Below are positions 12,617-26,500 of a DNA stretch of 64,000 nucleotides, piece by piece. Every line of letters starts with the position of its first letter. The first letter of the stretch is position 1. This DNA is from Deuterostichococcus epilithicus (Eukaryota > Chlorophyta > Trebouxiophyceae > Prasiolales > Stichococcaceae): contig JAVTLE010000016.1 of NCBI GenBank assembly GCA_033439295.1, positions 248,001 through 312,000 of the forward strand, written 5' to 3'. A model generated the notes under the pieces. The model was not told the DNA's origin and did not search any database. It worked only from the letters and a program-made list of their open reading frames with translations. A program made the translations under genes and the position numbers.

Positions 12617-14786
12617 ATGCATCCAGCTGACATGCACCTGCTGCCCCCACAGGTGCGCGCCGAGAGCGGCGGCAACGGCACTGGCAATGAATCCGGCGAG
12701 TACGACTTCGACCTGTTCACGCTTGGCGCCGGCAGCGGCGGGACCCGCGCGTCCCGCATGTCCGCCCAGAATCACGGTGCGCGGCGGTGTGCCAGCTGTG
12801 ACTCAGGCGGCCATCGCTGCTTTGCCACCAGGACCTGCCAAACTGAACCGCCGGACGGCGTCGACGGCGGGCTGCCAGCGGGGCGCTGGGAAGCCAGGTC
12901 GGACGATGCTGGCCGCGCCGCTGCAAGCCCTAGCCTCGTTCCTGCACGCTGTGAGGCGCCGCCTCCACGCAACGCTCCCGGCGCTAAGGCATCGAAACCC
13001 ACCAGCGACTGCCGCCGCGCAGGCGCTAAGGTGGTGGTGTGCGAGCTGCCCTTCGGCTCGTCAGCAGCAACGCCATTGGCGGCACCTGCGTCCTGCGCGG
13101 CTGCGTGCCCAAGAAGCTCATGGTGTACACTGCGGGCTTCACCCAGGAGTTCCGTGAGAGCCGCGGCTTTGGGTGCGCTCTTGTCGGTCCGGGTGCGGAA
13201 GGTTCAGCTGCCCAGGGCGTCCTGCAACCATGCAGAAATGAAGGAGAGCTGCTTCAGTTCGCTACTTGCTCGTCTTGGCCTGAGCCAGGGTGCAGATTCA
13301 GTGGGTGTTCCAGCTGCGGTGGCAGGGCCAGGGAGCTGTGGCCGCCGTGATGCTGACACGCTTAAGCCAGTTCAGCTGGGGCACAGCAACGCCAACTGAC
13401 AGGCGGACGCTCGGCGGCTGCTGCGGGCAGGCCGCCGGCAGCGTGCAGGCATAGTATTCCAGCTTGACCCCAACATGCTGTGTTACCGCAAGACAGCCTC
13501 AGGCGCATCGCGGGGCGGGCGCCCCCAGCAGTGGCCTTGCAGGAGATGTGACCTACCCAGTGCTGTGAACTGCGACCGATGCCGGTCCCCTCAGGTGGAA
13601 CGTGCCAGACGGCCTGGAGATCGACAGGGACAGTTTCATGGAGAAGAAGAACAGCGAGCTGAAGCGGCTGAACGGTGTCTAAGACAAGCTGCTGGCCAAG
13701 GCGGGTGTGACCTTCATCGAGGGCCGCGGCAAGCTGATCGATGCGCACACCGTCGACGTGGACGGCAAGCGCTACACGGTGCGGCTGTGCTTGCTTTCCC
13801 TTATTGGCAAAGCGGCTGACAACGTGTTGCCGAAGCCTTACTGAAGGTTGCGGCAAACTGGTCGATGTGCATGCCATCGATGTGGACGGCAACCGCCACA
13901 CGGTGCTGCAGACCACTCACTGTCGAGATCATCCTCAGGCATTCTTCTTCGAGGTCGCCTTTGTGTGTTGACTAGCTGTGCACATGAGGTAACAGGCTGC
14001 GGGAGACGCATTGCCGCTGCTGAGCAACCTGATGCCCATGTGGATTGCAAAGCTCAAGCAACCTCGAGCATTCTGCCGAAAGTCGCGCGCGGCATGCAAT
14101 GAAAACGCACTATCCGTCTTCGTGGCAACACTGGCAACACGGACGTGGAAGCGGCACGCAAGGCTGGAAACGGTTTGGAACGGTCTGGGCGGTCTGGTCA
14201 ACAATCTTTTGCATTTGTGTTCTGCAGGCGAAGAACATCTGGATTGCCGTGGGCAGCCGCGCGGTGCGCACGCCCATTGATGGGGCGTAGCACTGCCTCA
14301 CCTCCGACGAGATCCTGGTCCTGCCCAAGGCAAGCACTTCCCCCACACCCGCCCGTTCTCCATTCCCAACCCCGCAGCGCCTTTGCATCTCGTAGGTATT
14401 CGATCTGAACGCCTGCCTTTGCTTGCTTGCTGCAACAGATGCTTTGGGCACAGCGCAGGGAGCGACACAGCCCCAAAGATGCTTACCCGGCCCCCGCAAC
14501 CCGCCGCCCGGCATTGCCGCTGTGTGCCTTACGCAATCCTTGGCTGACTGCCAGGTCAAACGCAGCGTTTCGCCCGCCAAGTTGCTGGTACAGCAACATG
14601 GCGGTACGAGTAACTGACATTACGACCTCTCATTCGAGATTTTCTTGTAGGTACCTAGAAAGCTGGTGGTCATTGGCGGCTGCTATTTTGGCCCGGTGTC
14701 CACGTCATGTTCAAAATCCTGGACATGTGTTGGGTTCGACCCTGACCCCTGTTCTGCGCCGTTCTGCACAGGTGCCCAAGAAGCTC

Positions 14787-14819
<33 letters not shown>

Positions 14820-16405
14820 TTCGCCTCCATGTTCAACAACCTGGGCACGGAGGTGGACATCTTCATCCGCGGCGTGGGCCTGCTGCAAGGCTTCGACATG
14901 GAGGTGTGAGGCTGACACCGGAGCTCCCCAACTCGCGAGCTTCCGGCAGACACCAAGAAGTGATGCAGCAGCACCCAGGAGCGTTCACCGAAATGGAAGC
15001 CCCTCTGCACACACAGGTCATGGCGTTCGCCAAGAACGTCTTTGGTCAGGACGCGGACGCGCGGCCGGTGTACGAGAACGTGGCGTCGGCTGTCTTTACG
15101 TCGCCGCAGATCGCGACGTGCGGCCTCACTGAGGAGGAGGCCGCCGAGCAGTGCGGCGACCTGCTCATCTTCACCTCCACCTTCAGGTGTTTGATTGCCC
15201 ACTCCAGTCCTCCACTCCGGTCGTCACATCCGGTTGTCCGTTCCGGTTGACCACTCCGGTTGTCCATTTTCGAGTGAAACCTCATTCTTCTTTCCTGTGC
15301 TCGGGGCACGCACCCTGCCACCTGTGACGCCGGTGGAGGTGGCAGCGGTGGCAGCGCTGCAGCTCTTCACTCTCGCCATGGATGCCAAAAGACTGTTTTG
15401 CCTCTGTCTGATCTGCCTGCAGCGGCAGCGGGTGGCACTGCCTCCCCTGGTGGCTGATGGAAGGTTCCACCTTGGCAGCCATGCTCCTGCGCGTGCCTGC
15501 TGCCCAGGTTCTTTGCCAGGGCAATTCCATCAGCCATCACATCGCGACTGTGGAGGGGCGAAGGCTGCTCGTTCCTGCAGGGGGAGCACCCGCGCCACGG
15601 TCTCGCGAGCCCTTGCAATGAGGGCAAGGGCTCCATCATGCTGGTCGTGGCTAATTAGGGTCTAGGGTGTGTCCGATTCGGTGTCTTCTCTGGCGCAGGG
15701 GCATGCGGGCGACCATCTCTGGCGACGAGGGCAAGGGCTTCATCAAACTCATCGTGGCCAAGGACACGGACAAGCTGGTCGGCAGCCACATCGTCGGCTC
15801 CGAGGCCGCGGAAATCATGCAGGCGCGCACAAACATCTCACATCATATTTCTATTAATTTCAGGGAATCATCCGTCTGTACGTCCATACGGACGTACAAT
15901 CGCTGCAGGCACGCATTCGCACAAGAGGCCCAAAGGCCTGCTGACATGGCAGTTGCCTGATGTGGGCCTGCTGAGCACTGCTCCTTCCATGCGGCGCCTT
16001 CCATGCGGCTCCTTCCATGCGGCGGGGCTCCTTTCATGCGGCTGATCGCCTTGATGCGGAGCTTCAATCCGAGAGCACAGCCGTGTCTGGACCTGACAGG
16101 AAGCGGAGGTGCAGGCGTCACTGCGGCAATCAGCCATACTCAGGCATCAAGATTGTCACAGTGACAACCAGCCTGCATCCTCGTGGTCCGGTACTTCGAG
16201 GTCTCACCCTGGAGCGACTCCCGGCGCCCCCTCCCTGCAGGGCATCGCGGTCGCCATGAAGATGGGCGTCACCAAGAAGCAACTGGACAGCACGGTGGGC
16301 ATCCACCCCTCGTCCGCGGAGGATGTCGTGACGCTGCGCGACGTCACCCACGAGGTGTCCGCTAAGGGCGCCGCCGGCAGCCAGAAGGCGACGCAGCACA
16401 CCTGA
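12617..16405 (+). pseudogene. Glutathione reductase pseudogene (unit 1 copy)
   Basis: Exon remnants match the intact copy at 44246-49246: 12653-12776 (FAD-binding [16 protein letters not shown]), 13023-13172 (redox-active [13 protein letters not shown]), 13595-13778, 14228-14329, 14772-14903 (NADPH-binding [16 protein letters not shown]), 15017-15186, 15699-15822 and 16241-16405 ([12 protein letters not shown], stop). Lesions relative to the intact copy: one base missing in exon 2 just before the redox disulfide; TAC changed to TAA at 13680-13682; GAG changed to TAG at 14288-14290; and loss of the two exons for the rest of the NADPH domain and the second FAD segment, with a junction near 14935. 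No full-length enzyme can be made. The surviving catalytic cysteines and His motif suggest recent decay. Confidence 0.9.
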
Positions 16406-17551
16406 AGCTCTGAAGAGAAAGATGGCGATCTGACATCGTTTTTGGGGTGGAGCTACGATGCCGCGGCAAGGGGCACGGTTGGCTCCTGCCACGGGTGGTG
16501 ATGGTGCCACCCTGGGCGCGCTGCCAGCGCTGGCAGCTGGCGCTGTGGAATCACGCGGGAGACCGGCCGGCATGCTGCGCACACCCGATGATACACAGCG
16601 CCAGTGGTGTGCTGGTCATATATACTCCGAGCGCTCTGCTGGGCTGGGTGTCTTGACGGCTCTGCGCTGGCGAACAGCAGCACCTCGCAGGCTTCGGTCA
16701 TGGGGGTGTATCGTCACCGCTGCAGGGCAAAGAGTCTCGAAAAGAGTGACTGAGCAGTCGCGGTACCAAGCGGCGCCACTGCTGCATAGTGTAGCGCTGT
16801 CTGGCAGCGGTCAACCCTTTGACCTGTTTCTCCTTGCCGGGCAACATTGATGCATCAGCATCTTGCAGCGGCCGTTGTGTTGCCTCAGTGGCAGATCGCT
16901 TGCACTTGACTTGTCGTGTGGGCGCAATATGATGGCGGGGACCCTGACCTGGCAGTACGCTATTGTATCATTCATGAGATGTGCTGGCGGCTTGGCCCAG
17001 CGTCAAACGGTCTGCCGGACACTGTGAGCTCATCTGCAAGACTGGCCTGCTGATCGTTGTAGCACACAGTTACGCGTGATTACATGCTGGCTGATGTTCT
17101 AATACGAGTATTTAGCCTGTCGGGAATAAAAAGCAATGAAGTCACCTCATGCACCTTCAAGTGGGCAGCCACATTCCAACTAATGGAATGTGCTTTTTTG
17201 TGTGAGAATGTGAGAACCTAGCCCGCAACATGAGATATCAGATTATCAATTCTTTCGCAGTGGCACGTGCTGTTCATCCTGCCAAGCTAAAACAACAACC
17301 ACACATGCGATGCTGGCTCCAATAAGTTTGAGATGTAGAGGATCTCTGCTGAAGGCTGCCACGCCCTCATACGCTCTTCAAATCGTCCACAGTGAAGTGC
17401 GCTGATGGCTGACAGCAGTGCATCCACTGCAGCTGCAATCCCCTCTGAGCAAAGCTGCAATCTGCGGACCCCCCTAGCCTGCATCTTGTCAAGAAACCGC
17501 TTTGCACATGACGCAAACTGGTGCTAGGCAGGGTTTGCCACCCTTCAGCGG
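16406..17551. other. No gene seen: reductase 3' flank and convergent 3' region
   Basis: The first about 470 bp matches the 3' flank of the intact reductase (49247-49705), so it is old UTR/flank. The rest, up to the stop of the large minus-strand gene, is more AT-rich and shows no supported exon. A 13-base CTCAGTGGCAGAT at 16884-16896 recurs at 36728-36740. Confidence 0.55.
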
Positions 17552-20500
17552 TCAAGGCACTGAAGCAGGTCCTTGTGGCGGTGAGGAGACGGGCAGCCCC
17601 TCGTCGTTGCCTTGGTTGCCGCGGCGGCCGGCCACTGCCGCGATGACGTTGCTGATGCTTCCGCGGCGCTGTAGCGGCGGCGTCAATGCCATGCCTGCAG
17701 CGCTGGCTCCTTGTGGACAATCGTCCGCAGCGACGTCGCCGCTGACCTGACGGTCGAAGAAGGAGACGCCCCGCCGCATGAACGATGGCCACGCGCTCTG
17801 TGCCGCGGCCCGGGTATTGCCCATTGTGCCCGGCATGGCTGCTGCCGCGACGGCTGCGCCGCTGTTCCCGGGCTCTGCATCCAGGAAGAGCGACGCAGCC
17901 GAAGCATCCGGCTGCGAGGCGGCAAAGGGGCTCGCAGACACCGGGGCCTGGGGGCTTACGTCGACGCCGCTGTGGGCCGAACCCCCGCCGCCAGCCTGGC
18001 TACCGGCGCCGGCCTGACTGCGAGTGACCGAGTCGCCGCCATTGCCGCCGCTGCTGCAGCGTGCCGAGTGGTGGCTGGTGGTGGTGCTGGCCGCGGCAGG
18101 CGTGCTGATTGTTGTGCTGTTGCAACGGGTGCCGTTGCTTGCGGCCGCCAGGGCAAGAAAGCCGGAAGCCGAAAGTCCCAGGACCTTGCTGACGCCCTTC
18201 CCGCCAGAGCCGGCGCCAGCGCCGCTGCCAAGGCCGGACCCGCCGGCGGCGGAAATCGGGTGTCCACTGCCATGCGCATGCGCTGACGGCGAGAGGCCGC
18301 CGACTTGCACAACAGTGGAGCCGATGAACAGCACCCGCAGGCGGGGCGCAATATGCAGCTTGATGACGGGCCACCAGGTGATGGGCCGTGTTATGATAGC
18401 CAGCCAGATGGTCGCTCCCTGAAGCAAGGCGGGGAGTGCTCGGGTCAAGCCAAGCTTCTGCTGCAGCAACTTTCCAAGACGTGCATGTGCATGTGCACTT
18501 CGTGACTCACAGGCAGGCTTCCGTTCGTGGTTGCAACGCCAAATGACAAACATCGGCGCCATCAAGCACATGCATCACAGGTACAGGCGCCGGAACAACA
18601 ACAAGGCGTCACCTGAGAGGCCACCATCAGCTGGCCGATAATCAGGTTGTATTCGACGCTCGACGTTGGCAGCAGCAGCAGTGCCAGCGCGCAGGTGAAG
18701 GTGATCGTGTCGCCAATGGCGGCAAACACCTCAATGCCCTGCAATCATGACCGTACCAGAGCTCAGCCCCTGGGCAGTTTTGAGCCTGGCATCCCGCGGC
18801 TGTCTGCTGGCCTGGCTATCGGAACTGAAAGGGTGTCCGACTCTATCCGACTCTATGAACTGCGACGCTGGGACTGCAACAGGGACTGCAAAGTCCCAGT
18901 TGAGTCTGGTTACTGCTGGGTGGGCGTCTGCGCAGCCATCCTGGCTGGTTCAGAAGCTTCAACCCACCAGACCGAGCCGGCAAAGCCATTAGGGACACGG
19001 ACGCAGCCACACATGCTGCTGAGGATACCTGATTTCCCACCGAGAGGGAAAGCGGGTAGTGAACATGGTAAGTCACCTGTTCCAGGCGGTCACGCATGGG
19101 CAGCAGCAGTCGGCTGTAGGACAGCCACAGCAGCGCGACTATCACCACCAGCACCACCTGCAACAAAGGGCACACACAGAATGATGTTGAGTGCACCGGT
19201 CCGCCTCTCAGAGCCATTGAACCAGTTCAAACAGGGTCAGCCCGCCGGCGCGCCGCGGAGCGCCTGCTGTGCCCTCGTGTGCATTTCTTGCCACATGTCC
19301 GCACACCAGGGCTGCACACCGGATGTGCCGCACTCCATTGTGTGCAAAGGCCGGGATGTTCCTCGAGCACATTTGAATGTGAGATTTTCGGGCAGTCATC
19401 TGCATGTCCGCCCACAATCCCTCAGGGACGGCATGTGACTTCAAGGTTGCAGGGAAAGTCGCCAGCACAGGGGCTTTCCAGCCTAGGGAGTCACGCGCAC
19501 CGGGCCAAAGCCGCCCTTGGTGGACAGCGATGTGATGACGTAGCCGACGATGACGGTGCGCAGCACCCACAGCAGCGTTGAGTACGTCCGCAGCTCGTCC
19601 CATCCCAGCGACACGCCGCACAGTGTGGCCATCGACCGCCCTCGCACCAGCTCCAATGTGCCGCTGCGAGGTGAGACGCCAATTCTTCAGCACAGCAGCT
19701 GCGAAAAGGATGCATTCGCTTTTTCGACTGCATGCACTCTGCCTGTCCGGGAGGTCATGCGGCCATGGAATACACGCCGATGCTGAGAACAACAGAGGCA
19801 GACCCAACAACGTCTTGAATATTGGTCGCCTGCTGAACTACAAGTGTCTCAACGCCACTGGGGTCGCTCTTGTGTGCAACCGCAGTCGACCTGCCGAGCT
19901 TGAGGAAGGGACTGCAGCACACGTTGTTGCACAGGATGCAATGGTGCAAGGGAGTGATGCCGCCTGATGCTCACCCATCAACGGCAGTGCCCACATGCGT
20001 CTGCAGCGTATTTCCGCCCCGCGAGTGTGTTGACGCGGCCGCGCCGCCCCTGGTGCTTCCCACCGCGGCGCTAGCGCTTGCAGTTGCAGCGCCTCCGGCG
20101 CCTCCGGCGCCCCTGGTGAAAAGGTGCGCCGTGCGCAGCGGGTCACTTCCGGCGCTGCTGCCTGAGCCATCAGACCGCACGACGGCCGTCTGGTTGGCTG
20201 CCGCCGCGGCCTGCGCGGAGGCGTCGACCGCATTGCTGCCGGCGAGATGGGCGGACAGCGCTGGCGTGGTCGCGGCAGCCGGCGGGGCACGGGGGGGTAA
20301 TGTTGCGCCTGCAGCGCCACCGTGCCCGCTGCCAGCTGCGGTGCTGCCCAGCCCATTTGCTGAGCCGCCCACGACGGATGCTTTGCCGGTGCTCCTCGCC
20401 AAGCTGTCGATGGGGGCGATCGAGGCGGCGGGGATAGCGTTTCCCTGCAGGGCAGGTCGTCACGGTCATGCATGGCTGTCTTGTTGATGTAAAAAGGTGG

Positions 20501-23500
20501 TCAGGGTGACCCGCTCTGCCACATTGCAAGCAGTCGAGCAACAGACACACTGCAAGCCACACACGGTGTGCTTGGCTAGCATTATCATCCAGCAGCCGCA
20601 GACAGGCTCTAGCAGGCAATCACGGCAGTTCAGCATGACTGTACGGGACGCCTCACAGAAGCTCCACCTGCGAGCCGTGGTCCTGAAGGTACTTGTCGCG
20701 CTGGCTGTCAGTCAAGGCGGCAAAGATTGGCTGCGCAGGCGGCCGGGCGGTGCGCGCAGACTCCTGCAGCGGCCGCAACAGTGCATCTCGACTTCAAAAC
20801 TTCTCGGAAGGAGCACTTGTGGGCTTGCAGACATGGCCTTTGGGCAGCCCAGTCCGGGCCCAGATGCCGAGTCGAAGCCTCTTAACTCCTTCTCGGTTTC
20901 CAGACACCCTGACATAAAGCATGCTCGAGCGGATTCAGGATCAGGGTGGGCGGCTGAAAGGCCCCACCTGGGCGGCGACGGCCAGCTTGGGGTCGTCAGA
21001 GAACGAGGACCCAGAGCGTGGCGTACCATCCTCGCTCGCCACCACGTACCGGTATGGCGGGCCTGTGTACGTCCGGGCACGAGTTTGTTGTGCTTGCAGT
21101 TTCTGTTGCACCTGTTCCCTGATGCAGTCAGCCATTGCAGTGCTGTGCATTCAGGTGGCAGCTACTGAAGCCAACAGTGCGGCGCATGTGAATGCCAGCA
21201 GCTGTCAAATGCAAGCATGCCTTTGTTGTCTTCGAAGAGGGCGCCGTGGCGCTCCAGGAAGCGCAGGTGCTTGTGCTCGTCCACGTGCAGCCACTCCGCC
21301 TCCGGGTATGGCTTGCCCCCAAATGGACGTGCGATGCAGTACTCCCACAGCTTGCCAAAGCGGCCGGGGTCTGGCTGCAAATGCAGAGCCACAACACAGC
21401 AAGTCAAATGAAGGCGCGGGCTTGCGAAACGTGTTGCACTGTCAGACGGCATCCAGGCCGTATTGGGCCTCAGCAGCCTGCGAAGGTGCCGTGTCAGCGC
21501 ATGGATCGGCACCAGAGCAGGCTGGTTGCGCAGCAGATAAATACCAACCGTGCAAGTTGCAGGAAGCGCGACGGTTCTAAGGCGGAAACAACCCTGCTAA
21601 ATCCCACGCATAGCTATTATTGGCGGCACCCCTGCTGCCATCCCACCATTGTGTCTACGATGCATGGACTCTGAATGCAACCTGCAGCCTCGCAGATGTT
21701 GCGGTGCCCTGCATGCGCTTTGGTATGGCTCCAACACCCACCTTGGGGTCTTCAATGGCAGGCAGCACCCAGCGCGCCTTGCAGCTGCTGTGATGGTGCA
21801 CCGACCTGAACACCGTCCAGGCGCCAAATGCCAGGAACGCCAGAACCCCCAGCACAAAGATGCACCTGCGGGGAGAGTGTAGGTACACAGCGTGATGCAG
21901 CGACCCTTCGCGGCGCCAGGGACAGGATGTTGCTCGCTGGAGCATACCTACCAATTGATGACTGCCTCTCATCGAGGGAAAAGAGTGCAGTAGCACAATT
22001 GTGCGTAAGAGGCCGAGCTGATTGAATGGGAAGTGCCTGTGGCAAAAGCACTTCTTGACTCACCATCCACCAATCATGCCGCCGTGGCTGCCAGATGCAA
22101 TGAGCTCTGCAAGCGGAAGCAGTACCGATATCAGGCGTTCACAGAGGGACGAGAGCAATACAACAAATGTGGTCGACTCGTTGCCCCATGGATGCGTATG
22201 TGTACACAGAGAACCTCGCCACCGCACAGCGTCACGTCACGCGTGGGTGCTTTCTGCTGCCTATCACATGCGAGCCTCCCCACTATGCAGGTCCCCAACA
22301 TGGCGCCAGGCATGTAAGGGCAGAGTGCAGGCAGAGTGCAGGCGATGCAGGCGAAGCTCACGTCCAGCGCATTGGGCGATGGGCTGGACCTGCATCCACA
22401 ATTCAGGGTTGGTGCCAGCTCAGATCGGAGTACTGAGGACCTTGCGCGGGCATCCTCCGCATACATGAGCGCAGTCGAGCAGGATCAGGAAGTGGACTTG
22501 TGCTGCAGCAGCACGCTCGCCAAGGCATGCACACGAAACGAGGAGGGGATGGTCACCATGAACAGCAGCATGAAGAGCTCCAGTCGTGGAAACTCCAGGA
22601 TCGCAGGCGGGTGTCGGTGGAAGCAGCGGAAGGCCAGAACCAGCAGGACGTGCGCTATGACGCACGACGCCGCCAACACCGCAACCCAAAATGCGATCTG
22701 GGCGGCCCTACCGCAGCGACGAGGCGAGGTCAGATCGGTCACATCACGTGGCGGCTGAGCCGTGGCTCACAAGCCTGCTCATCAACATTCCTCTCTTTTT
22801 GCTTGAACTGCTGCCCCCGCTGACGTTCAGTCCGGCTTCGAGGTCATGCAGCGCTGCTGGCGCCCAAGCCTTTGCAGCGTCTTTTAGCACAAAAAATAAA
22901 GCAGGAAACAGGAGAGCTGGCGACAAGGAGAGCAGGTGGCAGCCTGCACTTGTTCAGGAAGTAGCTGGTGTCGTCGCTGCTGAAGACGGCGAGCAGGTCG
23001 TCGACTGAGTTGATACTGGTCTGACCGATGGTGTCAACAACGCTTTGCGCTTTTGCCGAAGGCCTGGGAGGCGGTGCAGCGGCGACAGTAGGTCCTTTGC
23101 CCAAAGAGGCCGGGCCAGGAGGTGTTGTCGTGGTCACGTTTGGATCCATCCCATTTGTGACCTGCAAGAGCCGGAGCACATGCGTGTGGTCCAGGGTATT
23201 GCCAAGCTGCCTCGGGTGCCAGGCGTTGAAATCTTGTCGTATGTCAGGAAAGTATGACATCGTTGACACTTTTGTGCAGCTGGCCAATCGAAGTGGCGAA
23301 GGCCAGCACAACAAAACCACACGTGAGACTCTTGCTGCATCCAGTAAGTGTATGCCAGAAGGTCCACGGCTGGAGGCAGAGGCCGCCACACCTGGCGCAG
23401 AGCTGGGCGGAACAACAGCGGCTGAAAACGCATTCTGCTCACCGCAGTGAAACCGCTTGTCGATGAGTTGACTGCCGACAGCACAAGATACGACTTGTGC

Positions 23501-26500
23501 GGGCCCGCGGGGATGACCGTTGGGAGGCCCAGTTGCTGGGCAGCCTGGAAGTCCTGCAGGGTGGAAGACACAAAACATCGTTAGACAACATGCAGCGCCA
23601 GGTTTCTTGTGCCACCCTGCTGTGCAGGCAGCCTGGCCAAGCCCAGCGCAGATCCTCGTGGGACGACGCAATAGGCAGCGTGCAGCATTTCGAGCTCTTA
23701 GTGAAGCACCAACGCACAGGTGCTGTAGGGTTGACGATCATGCGGACGGTCGGAGGGGGAGCCTGCGCCGCCGGCGCAGCTGCAGCCTGTTGCATGGAAA
23801 GCAGGATCGAGTCAGCAGAAGCTGCATTGTGCCTTGTTCAATATTCATTCGAAACCGAGCAAGACGCTGCCGACCCCTGGGCAAAACACTTCTCTGCCAA
23901 AACAGGCGACCCTGTCGGGTTCGAAGCCTCATGATGTCGCTGCAGTGCCCATGCATGGCTGCATCACACAGGCATGCGAGTCACACCTGGTGCAGGCGGC
24001 GGGCCGGGGAGGCAATTGCATCCGCTGGTGAGGCGTCCTTCAGCCGCCGCCCAACGGTCTGCCTGCCTGAAGGAATGTAATAGTGATTGTGCATCAGCCA
24101 GCCAGCATGTGCGGTGAATCTGCCGCCGTCTGCGACCCTTGGAGCTGCCGGCATGCTGAAGTAACGACCAGACCTTGCACATCGTAGGGATGCGAAGGCA
24201 TGGAAAAATCATGTGTGCAGGGCCAAGGACTGCACGGACATCCACTAGCATCGTTTGGGGTGCGAACCGGAAAAGTACGAGGGAGGCGGCTGCGGTGGCG
24301 GGAACGGCAAATATGGGCCAGGCGGTGGCAGCGGCGGCGGCAAGGGAGGAGGTGGAGGTGGCGGCGGCATGGGCGGCGGGGGCGGATCCGGGCAGTCGTC
24401 GGGGGCATACAGGTCTTCTCGGTAGCAAAGTGACGAGTAGGGGTCCAGAGTGTACCCGCTGTGTAGCAGCAGGCGAGAGTATGGAAGAGTATGCCGCTGA
24501 ACCTCTCAAGACCTTGCAAAATACATCGAGCAGTATGTCAAATGGCTCCTAGAAAGCATCAAAGAGTCTCGATCGGAGTCATGGCGGGAGGCGGCATCAT
24601 CGCACCATTGGCACCGGCTGCAAGTGTCGGTGCGGTCAGCACATTGATCACAGAAGAAGACGCCCTGCGTGGCAGCATTGAGACGTCGCAGAAGTCAGCA
24701 GCATGAGATCGGCTTGTACCAAATCAGCGGTGGGACCTCAACCTCATCGGTCCCATTGCAGAGCACAGCATCCGACGGTGCAGCAAACTGGCAGCCTGCA
24801 CAATGTGCGCCAGCCGGGGCCCAAACTGATGTTTCTGCCAAACCTGCCGCGGTCCACTTGCAAAAGAGTACCCGGATACGCTCGCACCGGGATGCACGTT
24901 GTGTGGTTAGAGAAATCGACGCCGTCCTGGTAAAAATCAAACTTGTCTAAAGTCAAAAACCCGTTGGTGGAACCCGTTTGAATGAGGTTTCCCCCGTTGT
25001 CGAGCTGCGTGGCATTCACGTCGTATGTCGCATCGCCGGCAGAGTCTGCGTGCAAAATGGCAGCACTGAAGGTCAGCCTCCTGTGGCGAAATGGCCGCCA
25101 CACCACCTTCGGGCTCTAGCAGGTGCCTTAAGCGCCCACCCACAGGGCAACCTTCCTAAATGTTATAAGTCTGTGGTCCGCTGGGAGGACGTTTTCTCAG
25201 CAGGAGATTACACAGATTTGTGTTGCGGAAGGCATAGGCGCGCCTACTTACTCGGCAGCTCAGCCAGCATCAGCGCCGCCGCTGGAGCCGCCCACCACAG
25301 CGGCTGCATGGTGAGTTGCGGCAGCAATGCAGGTGCGGCATTTAGGGGGTAGATACAACAACTGCTCACCAATGACCATGTTCAGTTGGAATGAGAAGGT
25401 TGGATTGTCCGGGTCGTTGGGGTCTCGACCTAGTGGCATCATTTGACCAGCGATGCTGATGTTGGCGCCCGCAGGCCTGCGTCGCGGCACTCAAGCGACA
25501 CTCTTATTCCTAGTCCAGTGGGATCGCAGCTCCCAGCCCTGATTGGAAGAGCCTGACATCATGCATGCCGATAATCTGGGTGACCTACAGTTTACCGCCT
25601 GAAACTGCGAGTTGGACTGCCGTGCAAAACAGGGTCCGGCAGCAATGGCATGCCCATGGCTGAGCAGCAGCAAGTAACAAACCACTGCTGCAGCACATGA
25701 GCTGCAGCAGACAAAGACGGTGGGGGCCGACGCACTCTGTCGGCAAGAGCAGAATCTGATCGTAAGACGTGGCTCTGAGGTTGGGCACGTCGAGGAGGTC
25801 AATGTTGGTCAGCATGAGGGTGTTTGGCACAAAGCGCGTATGTTGCGCCGCCAGACGTACGCTTTGTGCAAGCCCACGGCGCCTGACCGAGATCGCAGGT
25901 GGTATCTGCAGGAAGCAGCGGCCACCACTTGGAATCTTACGCCAGTGGGTGCGCAGCCAACATCTGGGAATTTTGGGTGATCAGCGTGCAGGCGTCAGCT
26001 CGGCAGGTTTGCTGCAATCAAAACGAGTGCAGGGGAGAAGAGGTGCTATGCTAGCTGTTTGACGCCAAAGGCATAAACAGGCGAGTCCTTTGCAGTGTGC
26101 ACAACACACACGTTGCTGGACCATCCATTGTATATACCTGCTCAATCGCAGCATAGAGAACAGCAGTGCCGATGAAAGCGCCCTGACCGACAAGCGAGCT
26201 GCGAAAGGCGGGTGGTGGCATGGAAAGCGGCTGTGGAGGGAGGCTTGGAGGCGGCTGAGAAGGCGGCTGGGGAGGCGGCTGTGGATGTGGTTGGGGCGGT
26301 GGCAGGCTCGGCAGCGACTGCGGCAATGGCGACGATTGAGGTGGCTGAGGAGGTGGCGGTGACGGCGATGGGCTGGGCGGCGGCGGTGGTGGTGGTAGCG
26401 GTGATGGAAGCGGAGGTGGTGGCGACGGAGGAGGGGGCTGCGGCGGCGGCGGGAGAGGGGCCTGCGGGGGCGGTGATTGCGGAGGCGGCTGGGGATGCGG

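Larger units (their letters stand above)
6370..16870 (+). repeat. Segmental duplication, unit 1 (kinase + spacer + reductase)
   Basis: This interval is collinear with 37690-49705 in the same orientation. The left edge is near the end of kinase exon 1 (GACCTCAATTGG at 6379 and about 37708) and the right edge is about 480 bp after the reductase stop (GATGCATCAGCATCTTGCAG near 16852 and 49680). Unit 1 lacks about 1.37 kb of reductase sequence and lacks the MITE of unit 2. Confidence 0.92.
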
